Shown here: piece by piece, positions 32,839 through 42,189 of the stretch | Numbering within the stretch: the stretch's first letter is position 1 | Layout of the letters: each line of letters opens with the position of its first letter | Source: Bacteroidales bacterium WCE2004 | GTDB lineage: Bacteria; Bacteroidota; Bacteroidia; Bacteroidales; UBA932 | DNA: 64,000 nt | Assembly (NCBI GenBank): GCA_900167895.1 | Contig: FUZR01000002.1 | Span: 372,001 to 436,000 of the forward strand | Direction of reading: 5' to 3' | Position numbers and translations under genes: made by a program | Notes under the pieces: generated by a model | Database searches by the model: none | What the model was told of the DNA's origin: nothing | What the model saw: only the letters and a program-made list of their open reading frames with translations

Positions 32839-35055
32839 ATGAAACGCACCCTTATCGCATTAACCTGTCTTGTTATGGCAATCAGTTGTGCCCAGAAAGA
32901 AGATAGCGGCTATGTCGGGCCGTCCGACATCCGCATCGCGGACGGCGTGATGACGCCCGAGTCGCTGCTCGCGCTCGGCCGCCTGTCCGATCCCCAGCTG
33001 TCCCCCGACAGCACCAGAATCCTGTACGGCGTATCCTATACCGATATCGCGGCCAACCGCAGCTGCCGCAACCTGTTCCTCTGCAACGCAGACGGCTCCG
33101 GCAAGGTCCAGCTCACCCGCTTCGCCAAGAGCGTCAGCGGCGCCCGCTGGTCCGCCGACGGCAAGAGCATCTTCTTCCTGCAGGGCGGCCAGCTCTGGAA
33201 GGCCCCGCTCAAGGGCAACAAGCTCGGCAAGCGCGTCCAGCTCAGCGACGTCCCCAACGGAATCAGCGACTTCAAGCTCTCCCCCGACCAGCAGCAGGTC
33301 ATCTACGTGAGCACCGTCAAGAACACGGCCCTGCAGACCCCCAAGGACAGCGATCCCGCGCTGGACAAGGCGCAGGCCTACGCCACCGAGGACCTGATGT
33401 ACCGCCACTGGGACCATTGGGTGACCGACGTGCCGCGCAGCTACGTCGCCGCGCTCGGCAACGGCAAGATCACCCCGGACAACTCCGTCGACATCCTCGG
33501 CACGGACGAGCTCTTCGAGCTGCCCACCGAGCCGTTCGGCGGCGTGGAGCAGCTGGACTGGGCGCCCGACAACCGCCACATCGTCTACTCCTGCCGCAAG
33601 AAGGTCGGTAAGCAGTATGCCTTCAGCACCAACACTTCCATCTACATCTACGACATCCTGACCGGCGCCACGATCGACGTCAAGACGGACGGCGGCTACG
33701 ACACGGATCCCGTGTGGAGCGCCGACGGCAAGCACATCGCCTGGATCTCAATGGCGCGCGACGGCTATGAAGCCGACCGCCAGCGCCTGTTCGTCGCCGA
33801 CGTGGAGCTGCTCCCCGCAGAGACCGACGGGCAGAACGTCGGCGTCCGCGTGCAGAGCGTCCGCGAGCTCCTGCCCGACTTCGACCACGACGTGGCCGGC
33901 CTGGTCTGGCACGAAGGCGAACTCTTCTTCAACGCCCTCGTGGGCGAAGGCGTCCAGGCGCTCTTCTGCGCCGACCTGACGGGCGACGTGCAACGCATCA
34001 CCGCCCCCGACTGGAACTTCGACTTCTTCTCCCCCTTCGCCATCCTGCCCCGTCAGGACGGCGTGGAGCTGCTGGCTTCCTATTATTGCCTCAAATTCCC
34101 GACGGAGCTCGTCTCCGTCAAGATCACGGCCGGCGGCGTGACCTTCTCCCAGCTCACCGACGAGAACCGGCACATCCTCGGCCAGCTCGACGACGTCAAG
34201 GACGAGCGCGTGTTCGTGGAGACGGTGGACCACCAGCAGATGCTCTGCTGGGTCCTCTACCCGCCGCAGTTCGACCGTTCCAAGCAGTATCCGGCCATCG
34301 AGATCGTGCTCGGAGGCCCGCAGGGCAGCAATTCCCAGGACTGGAGCTACCGCTGGTGCTACCGCCTGATGGCCCAGCAAGGCTACATCGTGATCCTGCC
34401 CAACCGCCGCGGCACCACCGCGTTCGGCCAGGCCTGGAAGGAGCAGATCTCCGGCGACTACCCGGGCCTCAACATGCAGGACTACCTGAGCGCCGGGCGC
34501 TACATCAAGAGCAAGGACTACGTGAGCAAGCTCGCCTGCGTGGGCGCCTCCTACGGCGGCTATTCAGCCTATATGCTCGAGGGCCTGCACGGCGACCTCT
34601 ATGACTGCTTCATCGCCCATGCGGGCATCTTCGACGAGAAACAGCTCTGGTTCACCACCGAGGAGATGTGGTTCGCCAACTGGGACAACGGCGGCCTGAC
34701 GGAATACGCCTACGAGCCCGGCAAGGTCGGCCCCGCCGGCGACGGCATCACCTTCGGCGGCATGCAGCAGGCCGGTGCGCCCTACGCCACCACGGCCAAG
34801 GCCCAGCGCCACTACGCCAATTCCCCTTCGTCGATGGTCACCAAGTGGCACACCCCGATCCTCTGCATCCACGGCATGATGGACTACCGCATCCCCTACG
34901 AGCAGGGCATGGCGGCCTTCAACGCCGCCCAGATGATGGGCGTCCCCTCCAAGCTCGTGGTCTTCCCCGAGGAGAACCACTGGATCCTCCAGCCGCAGAA
35001 CGCCCTCTACTGGCACCGCACATTCTTCGACTGGCTCGACCGCTGGATGAAATAA
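32839..35055 (+). CDS. S9-family serine peptidase lipoprotein (prolyl oligopeptidase / DPP type)
   Basis: 738 residues. Lipoprotein signal (LVMAISC). N-terminal beta-propeller repeats (WSADGKSIFFL, KLSPDQQQVIYVS, WAPDNRHIVYSC, WSADGKHIAWIS) and a C-terminal alpha/beta-hydrolase with GASYGGYSAYM (Ser571), Asp682 in GMMDYRIP and His714 in EENHW. It should cleave peptides released in the periplasm or at the surface; acylaminoacyl peptidase or dipeptidyl peptidase activities occur in the family. It follows the GNAT gene by 9 bp and ends at a strong terminator. Confidence 0.94.
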   Translation: MKRTLIALTCLVMAISCAQKEDSGYVGPSDIRIADGVMTPESLLALGRLSDPQLSPDSTRILYGVSYTDIAANRSCRNLFLCNADGSGKVQLTRFAKSVSGARWSADGKSIFFLQGGQLWKAPLKGNKLGKRVQLSDVPNGISDFKLSPDQQQVIYVSTVKNTALQTPKDSDPALDKAQAYATEDLMYRHWDHWVTDVPRSYVAALGNGKITPDNSVDILGTDELFELPTEPFGGVEQLDWAPDNRHIVYSCRKKVGKQYAFSTNTSIYIYDILTGATIDVKTDGGYDTDPVWSADGKHIAWISMARDGYEADRQRLFVADVELLPAETDGQNVGVRVQSVRELLPDFDHDVAGLVWHEGELFFNALVGEGVQALFCADLTGDVQRITAPDWNFDFFSPFAILPRQDGVELLASYYCLKFPTELVSVKITAGGVTFSQLTDENRHILGQLDDVKDERVFVETVDHQQMLCWVLYPPQFDRSKQYPAIEIVLGGPQGSNSQDWSYRWCYRLMAQQGYIVILPNRRGTTAFGQAWKEQISGDYPGLNMQDYLSAGRYIKSKDYVSKLACVGASYGGYSAYMLEGLHGDLYDCFIAHAGIFDEKQLWFTTEEMWFANWDNGGLTEYAYEPGKVGPAGDGITFGGMQQAGAPYATTAKAQRHYANSPSSMVTKWHTPILCIHGMMDYRIPYEQGMAAFNAAQMMGVPSKLVVFPEENHWILQPQNALYWHRTFFDWLDRWMK

Positions 35056-35071
35056 GCGCCCTTCCGCGCAC

Positions 35072-35106
35072 GAAAAACCCCGAGGATCCTTCCCCGGGGT
35101 TTTTCG
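35072..35106. terminator. Bidirectional terminator
   Basis: CGAAAAACCCCG and CGGGGTTTTTCG arms with a short loop between convergent peptidase and thioesterase genes; A and T runs serve both directions. Confidence 0.9.
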
Positions 35107-35122
35107 TATGGATACCGATCGA

Positions 35123-35869
35123 TCAGAAAACCAGCTTCTCGATGAAAACCTGGTGATCGCCCGCGCGCCCCTCGATGATGTGGGCGCCGTCGGCGTCGAG
35201 CGCGTGCCACAATTCGACGCTCTCGCCGGGCAGGGCCTCTCGGTTGAAGTTGATGGTCAGCTCCTTGAGCGGATGCTCATAGACCAGCTCCTCGGGCAGG
35301 GAATCCAGCGCCCAGGAGGTGTACCTGACGTTGTTGGCGTGCTGGTTGTAGTCCACGTCGGAGTAGTGGACGCGGTGCTCGCCGATCTTCGTGAGTTCGG
35401 CGCCACGCGGGAGGACGACCTTGGCGGCCTGTTCCTCGATGGCAAAGTCGGTGCTCTGCGGCGCCGTGTCCACGACGTCGGAGACGGTGTCGAAGCGGAC
35501 CAGGCGGCGCTCGGTGATGTTCATCACCACCCAGGAACTGGTGGAGCGGACCGACGGCTCGCCGTCGGCGTCGAGCATCATATAGTCACGCAGGAAGAAA
35601 AGTCCCTGGGCTCCCTTGTGCCAGGTCAGGACCTTGACCTGCTCTTTGTTGCTGACAGGCCGGTCGAAGCGGACGTATTGCCGCGCGAGCACCCAGGTGC
35701 TGTTGTAGGCAGCGAGCTCGTCGTCGCCGAATTTGAGATTGTCCGCCCCCTGGACCGCGATGTTCTGGGCGATGTCCAGGAAGGCGGTAGGCCTGAGCCG
35801 GGCGTGGCGGTCGGTCATATAGCAGGCGATCCGGAGGTCTTCCGTCGTCTTATCTTGCAGATTGATCAT
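35123..35869 (-). CDS. Acyl-ACP thioesterase
   Basis: 248 residues with two hotdog domains. The first contains LDIAQNIAVQGADNLKFG and YVRFDRPVSNKE; the second contains HYSDVDYNQHANNVRYTSW, the typical Asn/His catalytic region of FatA/FatB-like bacterial thioesterases. It should release free fatty acids from acyl-ACP. The start overlaps the end of the Nif3-like gene by 20 bp, and it is the last gene of a three-gene run transcribed leftwards. Confidence 0.9.
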   Translation of the reverse strand: MINLQDKTTEDLRIACYMTDRHARLRPTAFLDIAQNIAVQGADNLKFGDDELAAYNSTWVLARQYVRFDRPVSNKEQVKVLTWHKGAQGLFFLRDYMMLDADGEPSVRSTSSWVVMNITERRLVRFDTVSDVVDTAPQSTDFAIEEQAAKVVLPRGAELTKIGEHRVHYSDVDYNQHANNVRYTSWALDSLPEELVYEHPLKELTINFNREALPGESVELWHALDADGAHIIEGRAGDHQVFIEKLVF

Positions 35870-36638
35870 AGCAGATGGGATTGGTATTGATGGCGGTCTT
35901 GCGTACGCTCAGGCCCGGGCAGGTCTTGTGCAGGTACTCCAGCAGGAGGTCCTGCGTGAACTGCTCGCTCTGGTAGTGGCCCAGCTCGGCCAGGAGCACG
36001 CCCTGGTTTTCGAAGTAATCGTGGTAATGGAATTCGCCGCTGATGAAGCAGTCGGCGCCGGCGCACACGGCGTCGTGCAGCAGGAAGGCGCCGGCCCCGC
36101 CGCACAGTGCAACGCGGCGGACCTGCCGCCCGTCCAGGGCGGAATGCTGCAGGCACTCCACGCCGAAGGTCCGCTGCACGCGGGCCAGGAAGGCGGCGTC
36201 CGGCTCGGAGGCCGGGAGCTCGCCCACGAGGCCCGAGCCGGCGTCCTCGCCGTCGCGGGGCGACAGCCAGCGGAGTTTCTCCAGGCCCAGGAGAGCCGCG
36301 ATGCGGTGGTTCACGCCGCCCGGCGCGTTGTCCAGGCTCGTATGGGCGGAATAGATGGAGATGCCGGCGGCCAGGGCCTTGACCACGCAGCGCTGCTGGT
36401 AGGTGGCGTCGGAGACCTGACGCAGGGCCTTGAAGATCAGGGGATGGTGCGAGACGATCAGGTTGCATTTTGCAGCAATCGCCTCGTCGACAATCGCTTC
36501 CGTCACGTCCAGGCACACCAGGACCTGGTCAATTTCCGATTCGGGGAAACCGACCTGCAGGCCGGAGTTGTCCCACTCGTCCTGCAGCCGCAGCGGAGCA
36601 AGGTGCTCCAGCGCGGCGATCACCTCGCGCAGTTTCAT
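35850..36638 (-). CDS. Nif3-like dinuclear metal-binding protein
   Basis: 262 residues from MKLREVIAALEHLAP. Conserved Nif3/YqfO blocks: LQDEWDNSGLQVG, LIVSHHPLIFK (metal-binding His pair), YSAHTSLDNAPGGVNHRIA, and near the end GEFHYHDYFENQGVLLAELGH. Often described as a GTP cyclohydrolase 1 type 2 homologue, but the reaction is uncertain. Its length, about 260, fits the short E. coli YbgI form without the CutA-like insert. It overlaps the YqeY-like gene by 4 bp (ATGA), showing translational coupling. Confidence 0.92.
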   Translation of the reverse strand: MKLREVIAALEHLAPLRLQDEWDNSGLQVGFPESEIDQVLVCLDVTEAIVDEAIAAKCNLIVSHHPLIFKALRQVSDATYQQRCVVKALAAGISIYSAHTSLDNAPGGVNHRIAALLGLEKLRWLSPRDGEDAGSGLVGELPASEPDAAFLARVQRTFGVECLQHSALDGRQVRRVALCGGAGAFLLHDAVCAGADCFISGEFHYHDYFENQGVLLAELGHYQSEQFTQDLLLEYLHKTCPGLSVRKTAINTNPICYDQSAR

Positions 36639-37090
36639 CCCTGGGCGAGCAGCTGGCGGACGATCGTGGAAAGGGTGCGCCCGTCGGCCAGGCCGGCGAG
36701 CTGCTTGGAGGCGACGCCCATCACCTTGCCCATGTCGGCGGGCGAAGCGGCGCCGGTCTGCGCGATGATCTCGCGCACCCGCGCCTCGATCTCCTCCGGC
36801 GTGAGCTGCTTGGGGACATATTCTTCCAGCACCTTCGCCTCGGCGAGTTCGTTGTCGGCGAGCTCCTGGCGGCCGGCGGCCACGTACTGCTCGGCCGCCT
36901 CCTTGCGCTGCTTGAGGAGTTTCTGGATCAGCTTGATGATGTCGGCGTCTTCGAGTTCCTTCTTGCCGCCCTCCGCGGTCTTGGCGAGGAGGATGGCGGA
37001 CTTGATGGCGCGTACGGCGTTGGTCCGGACGTTGTCGTGGGCCTTCATCGCCGCCATGATGTCTTGTTGGATCTTCTGTTCGAGTGCCAT
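36635..37090 (-). CDS. GatB/YqeY domain protein
   Basis: 151 residues. Entirely helical, with RTNAVRAIKSAILLAKT, IIKLIQKLLKQRKEAAEQY, LEEYVPKQLTPEEIEARV and ASPADMGKVMGVASKQLAGLADG, which are the conserved blocks of YqeY. The domain resembles the tail of GatB and may bind tRNA or help aminoacylation; its free-standing role is not established. A TATCTTTA box (37113-37120, minus) lies 22 nt before the start. Confidence 0.92.
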   Translation of the reverse strand: MALEQKIQQDIMAAMKAHDNVRTNAVRAIKSAILLAKTAEGGKKELEDADIIKLIQKLLKQRKEAAEQYVAAGRQELADNELAEAKVLEEYVPKQLTPEEIEARVREIIAQTGAASPADMGKVMGVASKQLAGLADGRTLSTIVRQLLAQG

Positions 37091-37157
37091 GGTTGCATTC
37101 TTTAAAATCGTGTAAAGATAGCAATTATTTCGGACAGCCGGCCCGACTGCGAGCCGT

Positions 37158-39635
37158 TTACTCCGCCGGGCGCAGCTTGGCGTATTTGAGCAGCAGGAGC
37201 TTCTCGCCGTGTGCGTCGAAACGGATCCGGGCCTTCATCTCGGGGGCCCGGCCGGATAATTCGAGAATCGTGCCAAGGCCGAAGCGGTTGTGCTCGATGC
37301 GCTGTCCGGCACGCAGTTCCGTCATCGGCACGCCCACGAAATTGGCGTCCGCCAACGCCGAAGCGGCTGTGTTGGTGCTGCTGGAGCGATCCGGTGAGCC
37401 GGTTGCCCCCGACGAGCGTAGCCACCCATGGCTTCGTAAATGGGAGGGGCCCGCAGCCGCAGGCTGTGGGAGGGATGAGGACGCAGTCCGAACTCGATCG
37501 GGGGCAAGCCGGCTCCCGGACGCTCCACGCTTCTGATACTGGACGCCGGAGGACTGGCCGTAAGTGCCGCCGCCGACACCGAAACGGTCGAGGCGGCCGC
37601 CGGTGAAGCGGCTGCCGAAGCCACCCCACTCGTGCGTGACGCCGCTGTTGTCGAAATCGGCGTCCTCGAGCGGATTCTCGATATACTGCGGATCGATCTC
37701 CTTGATGAAGCGCGACGGGGCGTTGGACTCGTGCTTGCCGTTGCGCATGCGCGTGCCGGCGAAGGACAGGCGCACCGCCTTCTTGGCGCGCGTCACGGCC
37801 ACGTAGAAGAGCCGCCGCTCCTCCTCGATCTCGTTCTTCGAAGAGAGCATCGACAGGCTCGGGAAGAGGTTCTCCTCCATGCCCGCCACGAATACGTACG
37901 GGAATTCGAGGCCCTTGGACGAGTGGACCGTCATCAGGGCCACTTTATTGTTGGTGTCTTCGTCATCGGTCACGTCCACGTTGCTCAGCAGCGAGACGTT
38001 CTCCAGGAAGTCATCCAGCGTGAACACGCCCACTTCGCCGCCCTCGGCAGCATAATCCTCCGCCTCCTCCTTGCGCTCCTCCACGAACTGGGCGACGCTG
38101 TTGATCAATTCGTCCAGGTTGGCCACGCGGGACATGCCCTCGATGGAGGTGTCCAGCTTGTAGAACGCATACAGGCCGCTGTCGTCGGCAATCTTCTTCG
38201 CGAGCTCCCAGGCGTCCGTCGTCGGGACGAGCGCAGAAAGCCTGGCGATCATCTCGCAGAACGGCTGCACCTTCGGGACCTCGCGGGCCGCCTGGAAGAG
38301 CGGCCAGCCCTGCTGCCGGGCCACGGCTTCCACGGCCTCCAGGGCCTTGTCGCCGATGCCGCGCGCCGGCTTGTTGACCACCCGCCGGAACGATTCGTCG
38401 TCGCGCGGGTTGACCACCAGCTTGAAGTAGGCCATCATGTCCTTGACCTCCGCGCGGTCAAAGAAGGAATTGCCCGAATAAATCATATAAGGAATATTGC
38501 GTCGGCGGAGCTGCTCCTCCAGCGCGCGCGACTGCGCGTTGGTCCGGTAGAGGATCGCGAAATCCTGGTACTGCGCCTGCGCGCTGCGCATCCGGTCCAT
38601 GATCTCGGAGACGATCATCACCGCCTCCTCCGTCTCGGTGTAGGCCTTCAGCAGGCGGATGCGCTCGCCGTCCTCCCCCATCGCATAGCATTCCTTCGGG
38701 ATGCGGCCCTCGTTGTGCGCGATCAGTGAGTTGGCGGCGTCCACGATCACCTGCGTGGAGCGGTAGTTGCGCTCCAGGCGGAAGATCTTGCACTCCGGAT
38801 AATCCTTCTTGAAATTGAGGATGTTCTCGATGCGCGCGCCGCGGAAAGCATAGATGGACTGGCTGTCGTCGCCCACCACGCAGATGTTGCGGCGGAACTG
38901 CGCCAACTTCTTGAGGATCAAATACTGGGAGACGTTGGTGTCCTGGTACTCGTCCACCATGATATGCGAGAAACGACCGGCGATCGACTCGAGCGCCTCC
39001 TTGTTGTCCCGCAGCAGGTAGTTCATATTCAGCAGGATGTCGTCGAAATCCATCACCCCGCTCTGCTTGAGCTTCTCCTGGTAGCGCGCGTACACCTCGC
39101 CCAGGCGCGGCCGCTTGGTGTGGCTGTCCTGCGTCTGCAGCTCGGGGTTGCCCTGGTAGGCCGAGACCGTGATGAGGTTGTTCTTGGCCATCGAGATGCG
39201 GGCCAGCACGTCGCGCGGCTTGTAGATCTTGTCGTCCAGGCCCATCTCCTTGACGCAGGCCTTGACGGCGCTCTGCGAGTCGGACGTATCATAGATGGTG
39301 AAGTTCTGCGGGTAGCCCAGGAACTCCGCGTATTCGCGCAGGAAACGCACGAACACGGCGTGGAAGGTGCCCATCACGACCCTGCGGACGTTCCTGTCCC
39401 CCACCATCTGCGCGATACGCTCCTTCATCTCGCCTGCCGCCTTCTTCGTAAACGTCAAGGCAAGTATGCGGGAATCAGGCTGTTGCGCCAGAATATATGC
39501 CACTCTGCTCGTCAGTACGCGAGTTTTGCCGGAGCCGGCGCCCGCCACAATCAGCACAGGTCCTTCAACACATTCGACGGCTCTTCTCTGCTCGTCGTTC
39601 AAATCCTCCAGAATCGTTGTCACTTTATCCATCAT
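37158..39635 (-). CDS. pcrA: UvrD/PcrA-family superfamily 1 DNA helicase with in-frame palindromic insertion
   Basis: 825 residues (Met1 or Met2 as start). Motifs in order: LNDEQRRAVECVEGPVLIVA (Q motif), AGAGSGKTRVL (Walker A), FTKKAAGEMKERI, VDEYQDTN (DExx), GDDSQSIYAFRGA, RNYRSTQ, TVHSSKGLEFPYVF, AVTRAKK. The C-terminal 125 residues are a variable linker and a small Tudor-like end (LRAGQRIEHNRFGLGTILEL). Residues about 703-752 in this linker are encoded by the palindromic element at 37382-37527. The frame is open through it. The enzyme unwinds DNA in repair and replication-conflict resolution. Confidence 0.95.
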   Translation of the reverse strand: MMDKVTTILEDLNDEQRRAVECVEGPVLIVAGAGSGKTRVLTSRVAYILAQQPDSRILALTFTKKAAGEMKERIAQMVGDRNVRRVVMGTFHAVFVRFLREYAEFLGYPQNFTIYDTSDSQSAVKACVKEMGLDDKIYKPRDVLARISMAKNNLITVSAYQGNPELQTQDSHTKRPRLGEVYARYQEKLKQSGVMDFDDILLNMNYLLRDNKEALESIAGRFSHIMVDEYQDTNVSQYLILKKLAQFRRNICVVGDDSQSIYAFRGARIENILNFKKDYPECKIFRLERNYRSTQVIVDAANSLIAHNEGRIPKECYAMGEDGERIRLLKAYTETEEAVMIVSEIMDRMRSAQAQYQDFAILYRTNAQSRALEEQLRRRNIPYMIYSGNSFFDRAEVKDMMAYFKLVVNPRDDESFRRVVNKPARGIGDKALEAVEAVARQQGWPLFQAAREVPKVQPFCEMIARLSALVPTTDAWELAKKIADDSGLYAFYKLDTSIEGMSRVANLDELINSVAQFVEERKEEAEDYAAEGGEVGVFTLDDFLENVSLLSNVDVTDDEDTNNKVALMTVHSSKGLEFPYVFVAGMEENLFPSLSMLSSKNEIEEERRLFYVAVTRAKKAVRLSFAGTRMRNGKHESNAPSRFIKEIDPQYIENPLEDADFDNSGVTHEWGGFGSRFTGGRLDRFGVGGGTYGQSSGVQYQKRGASGSRLAPDRVRTASSSLPQPAAAGPSHLRSHGWLRSSGATGSPDRSSSTNTAASALADANFVGVPMTELRAGQRIEHNRFGLGTILELSGRAPEMKARIRFDAHGEKLLLLKYAKLRPAE
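37382..37527 (+). repeat. In-frame palindromic element, copy 2 (inside uvrD/pcrA)
   Basis: 146 bp. Ends: TGGAGCG-A-TCCGG-T-GAGCCGG and, at the right, CCGGCTC-CCGGA-CGCTCCA, then TTGCCCCCGA inward on the left and TCGGGGGCAA on the right, so arms of about 32 bp pair with small bulges. The core (37418-37486) has CCACCCATGGC, CGTAAATGGG, a CAGCC-GCA-GGCTG hairpin and GGGATGAG, matching the recG copy. The outer arms differ from those of copy 1 but pair with each other. Orientation is antisense to the host gene. Confidence 0.83.
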
Positions 39636-39642
39636 TGCGGCA

Positions 39643-39650
39643 CGAAATTA
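39643..39650 (-). promoter_or_regulatory. -7-like element of the uvrD/pcrA gene
   Basis: TAATTTCG on the minus strand, 7 nt before the first ATG; one change from TAnnTTTG. Predicts a short or absent leader. Confidence 0.45.
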
Positions 39651-39663
39651 CAAAAAAAAGTGG

Positions 39664-39671
39664 TATCTTCG
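39664..39671 (+). promoter_or_regulatory. -7-like element of the nqr operon
   Basis: TATCTTCG, 35 nt before the nqrA ATG. No clear -33 box at the expected distance. It faces the minus-strand -7 element of uvrD/pcrA only 13 bp away. Confidence 0.5.
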
Positions 39672-39706
39672 CGGCGCGATTTGAGAAATCTTATAACGTT
39701 ATATTC

Positions 39707-41065
39707 ATGTCACTAACTTTCGTTTTGAAAAAGGGCCTGAACATCCCCATCTCGGGAGAAGCAGAGCTCCGTGTCTCAAAGACGATAGCGCCGGGCATCG
39801 TTGCAGTCCAACCGACTGACTTCAAGGGTTTTCTCCCCAGACTTCTCGTCAAGGAAGGCGACCCCGTGCTCTGCGGCTCCCCCGTCATGGCAGACAAAAA
39901 GAACGCTGACATCCTCCTTTGCTCGCCGGTGAGCGGTACGGTCAAGGAGATCGTCAGAGGAGACAAGCGCAAACTGCTCGCCGTCCTCATCGAGTCGGAC
40001 GGCAAGCGTGAATCCGTCGACTTCGGCGTCAAGGACGCCTCCAAGCTGGACGCCGGGCAGGTCCGCCAGGCGCTTCTGCAGAGCGGCCTCTGGCCGTGGC
40101 TGGTCCAGCGTCCCTACGGCATCATCGCCGATCCGGAGACAACCCCGCGCGACATCTTCATTTCCACTTTCAACACCGCCCCGCTCGCCGCGGACAGCAA
40201 CTTCTGCTACGGCGACGCCCTGGCAGACGTCCAGGCCGGCATCTGCGCCCTTTCCAAACTGACTTCGGGCCAGGTCCGCGTGGGTCTCGACGGCAACAAG
40301 CCGTCCGCTTTCGCATCCCTGCAGCACTGTGAGCTGAATACCTTCAAGGGCAAGCACCCCGCCGGCAACGTGGGCGTGCAGATCAGCCACGTCGCGCCGA
40401 TCCGCAAGGAAGACATCGTCTGGACGGTGTCCCTGGCCGGCGTCGCAGCCATCGGCAAACTCTTCACCAAGGGCAGGCTCGACCTGCGCCGCAAGGTGGC
40501 CGTGACCGGCCCGATGGCGCTCGAGTGCGCCTATGTCGAAGCGCTTCCTGGCACCCCGATGAAGGCCCTCATGCCGTTCTGGGGCAACACCCCGGAGGAA
40601 ATGCTGCGCGTCGTCAGCGGCGACGCCCTCAGCGGCAAGACCGTCGGCACCGCCGGCTACATCGGCTTCTTCGACACCCAGGTCACGCTCCTGCGCGAAG
40701 GTACGGACAAGGAACTCCTCGGCTGGATCAACCCGATCCGCGCCAACCAGTTCAGCGCCGACCGCAGCTACTTCTCCTGGCTCATGCCCAAGAAGAAATA
40801 CGACATGACCACCAACCTGCACGGCGGTCCCCGCGCGTTCCTGATGAACGACGGCTACTACGGCCGCGTGCTGCCGATGGACATCTACCCGGTGTTCCTC
40901 GCCAAGGCCTGCCTGGCCGGCGACATCGAGAAGATGGAGAAGTTCGGCATCTACGAAGTGCTCCCCGAGGACCTCGCCACCTGCGAGTTCGTCGACCCGA
41001 GCAAGAACAATATCCAGGCAATGATCGAACAGGGCATCGACCTGATGCTCAAGGAAATGGCTTAA
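39707..41065 (+). CDS. nqrA: Na+-translocating NADH:quinone reductase subunit A
   Basis: 452 residues from MSLTFVLKKGLNIPISGEA, the usual NqrA beginning. Conserved KTIAPGIVAVQPTDFKGFLPRLLVKEGDPV and the C-terminal YEVLPEDLATCEFVDPSKN are seen. NqrA is the peripheral cytoplasmic subunit near the quinone site. First of six genes in the order A-F with gaps of 1-12 bp, so one operon. The complex pumps sodium while passing electrons from NADH to quinone; in fermentative Bacteroidales it works together with fumarate reductase. Confidence 0.97.
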   Translation: MSLTFVLKKGLNIPISGEAELRVSKTIAPGIVAVQPTDFKGFLPRLLVKEGDPVLCGSPVMADKKNADILLCSPVSGTVKEIVRGDKRKLLAVLIESDGKRESVDFGVKDASKLDAGQVRQALLQSGLWPWLVQRPYGIIADPETTPRDIFISTFNTAPLAADSNFCYGDALADVQAGICALSKLTSGQVRVGLDGNKPSAFASLQHCELNTFKGKHPAGNVGVQISHVAPIRKEDIVWTVSLAGVAAIGKLFTKGRLDLRRKVAVTGPMALECAYVEALPGTPMKALMPFWGNTPEEMLRVVSGDALSGKTVGTAGYIGFFDTQVTLLREGTDKELLGWINPIRANQFSADRSYFSWLMPKKKYDMTTNLHGGPRAFLMNDGYYGRVLPMDIYPVFLAKACLAGDIEKMEKFGIYEVLPEDLATCEFVDPSKNNIQAMIEQGIDLMLKEMA

Positions 41066-41069
41066 AAGT

Positions 41070-42185
41070 ATGAACAAGATTTTCGAAAAAGGCGGCAAAT
41101 TATTCTGGCTGCACTCTACGGTCGACGCTTTTGAGACTTTCCTGCACGTGCCCGGGACCGTCACCAAGAAGGGTTCCCACGTCCGTGACGCCATCGATCT
41201 CAAGCGCCTCCTCATCCTGGTGGTGATCGCCGCCGTCCCCGCTGCCCTGTTCGGCATGTGGAACGTCGGCTATCAGCACGGTCTCGCCATCGGCGACACC
41301 TCCCTCAACATCCTCGGCAACTGGTGGTACGGATTCCTCAAGGTCCTGCCCCTATTCCTGGTCTCCTACATCGTCGGTCTCGGCATCGAGTTCGCCTCGA
41401 GCCAGATCCGCGGCGAGGAAGTGAGCGAAGGCTACCTCGTGTCCGGCTTCTTCATTCCCCTCATCGTCCCGGTGGACATTCCCCTCTGGATGCTCGCGGT
41501 CGCCGTCGCGTTCGCGGTCATCTTCGGCAAGGAAGTCTTCGGCGGCACGGGCATGAACATCGTCAACCCGGCGATCCTGACGCGCGCCTTCCTCTTCTTC
41601 TCCTATCCGAGCTATATGTCCGGCTCCAACTGCTGGATCTCCCTCAAGCAGGGCGAGCAGGTCGTGGACGGCTTCACCGGCGCCACCCCGCTCGCGCTGG
41701 ACGGCGCTTCCGCCCAGTACGGCACCGGCTTCTGGGACCTCTTCATCGGTACGGTCCCCGGCTCCGTCGGTGAGACTTCCGTGATCGCCATCCTCCTCGG
41801 CGCCGCCATCCTCATCTGGACGGGCATCGCCAGCTGGAAGATCATGCTCAGCGGCGTGCTCGGCGTCCTGTTCGTCGGCGGCATCGCCGACCTCGCCGGC
41901 ATCTCCACCATCCCTGCCTACATGCAGCTCCTCTACGGCGGCTTCGCCTTCGGTATCGTCTTCATGGCGACCGACCCCGTGACCTCCGCCCAGACCGAGT
42001 GCGGCAAGTGGATCTACGGTTTCCTGATCGGCGCCCTGTGCGTCACGGTGCGTCTGTTCACCCCGGGCTACGCCGAGGGCATGATGCTCGCCATCCTGCT
42101 CTGCAACATTTTCGCCCCGCTGATCGACCACTGCGTCACCAGCGCCCATATCTCCCGCAAGGCCAAGAAACTCAAAACCGCCTAG
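41070..42185 (+). CDS. nqrB: Na+-NQR subunit B
   Basis: 371 residues with about ten membrane helices. The FMN-attachment motif is VDGFTGATPLAL (around residue 200-207), where a Thr carries covalent FMN. LFGMWNVGYQHG, GTGMNIVNPAILTRAFLFFSYP and MATDPVTSAQTE are typical. Inner membrane; contains riboflavin and one FMN. Starts 4 bp after nqrA. Confidence 0.97.
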   Translation: MNKIFEKGGKLFWLHSTVDAFETFLHVPGTVTKKGSHVRDAIDLKRLLILVVIAAVPAALFGMWNVGYQHGLAIGDTSLNILGNWWYGFLKVLPLFLVSYIVGLGIEFASSQIRGEEVSEGYLVSGFFIPLIVPVDIPLWMLAVAVAFAVIFGKEVFGGTGMNIVNPAILTRAFLFFSYPSYMSGSNCWISLKQGEQVVDGFTGATPLALDGASAQYGTGFWDLFIGTVPGSVGETSVIAILLGAAILIWTGIASWKIMLSGVLGVLFVGGIADLAGISTIPAYMQLLYGGFAFGIVFMATDPVTSAQTECGKWIYGFLIGALCVTVRLFTPGYAEGMMLAILLCNIFAPLIDHCVTSAHISRKAKKLKTA

Positions 42186-42189
42186 CCTT

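Noticed and set aside
35850..37124. A single 424-codon frame covering the Nif3-like and YqeY-like genes
   Set aside because: The Nif3-like protein starts at 36638 with a normal N-terminus, and the upstream part is out of frame with the real YqeY-like gene.
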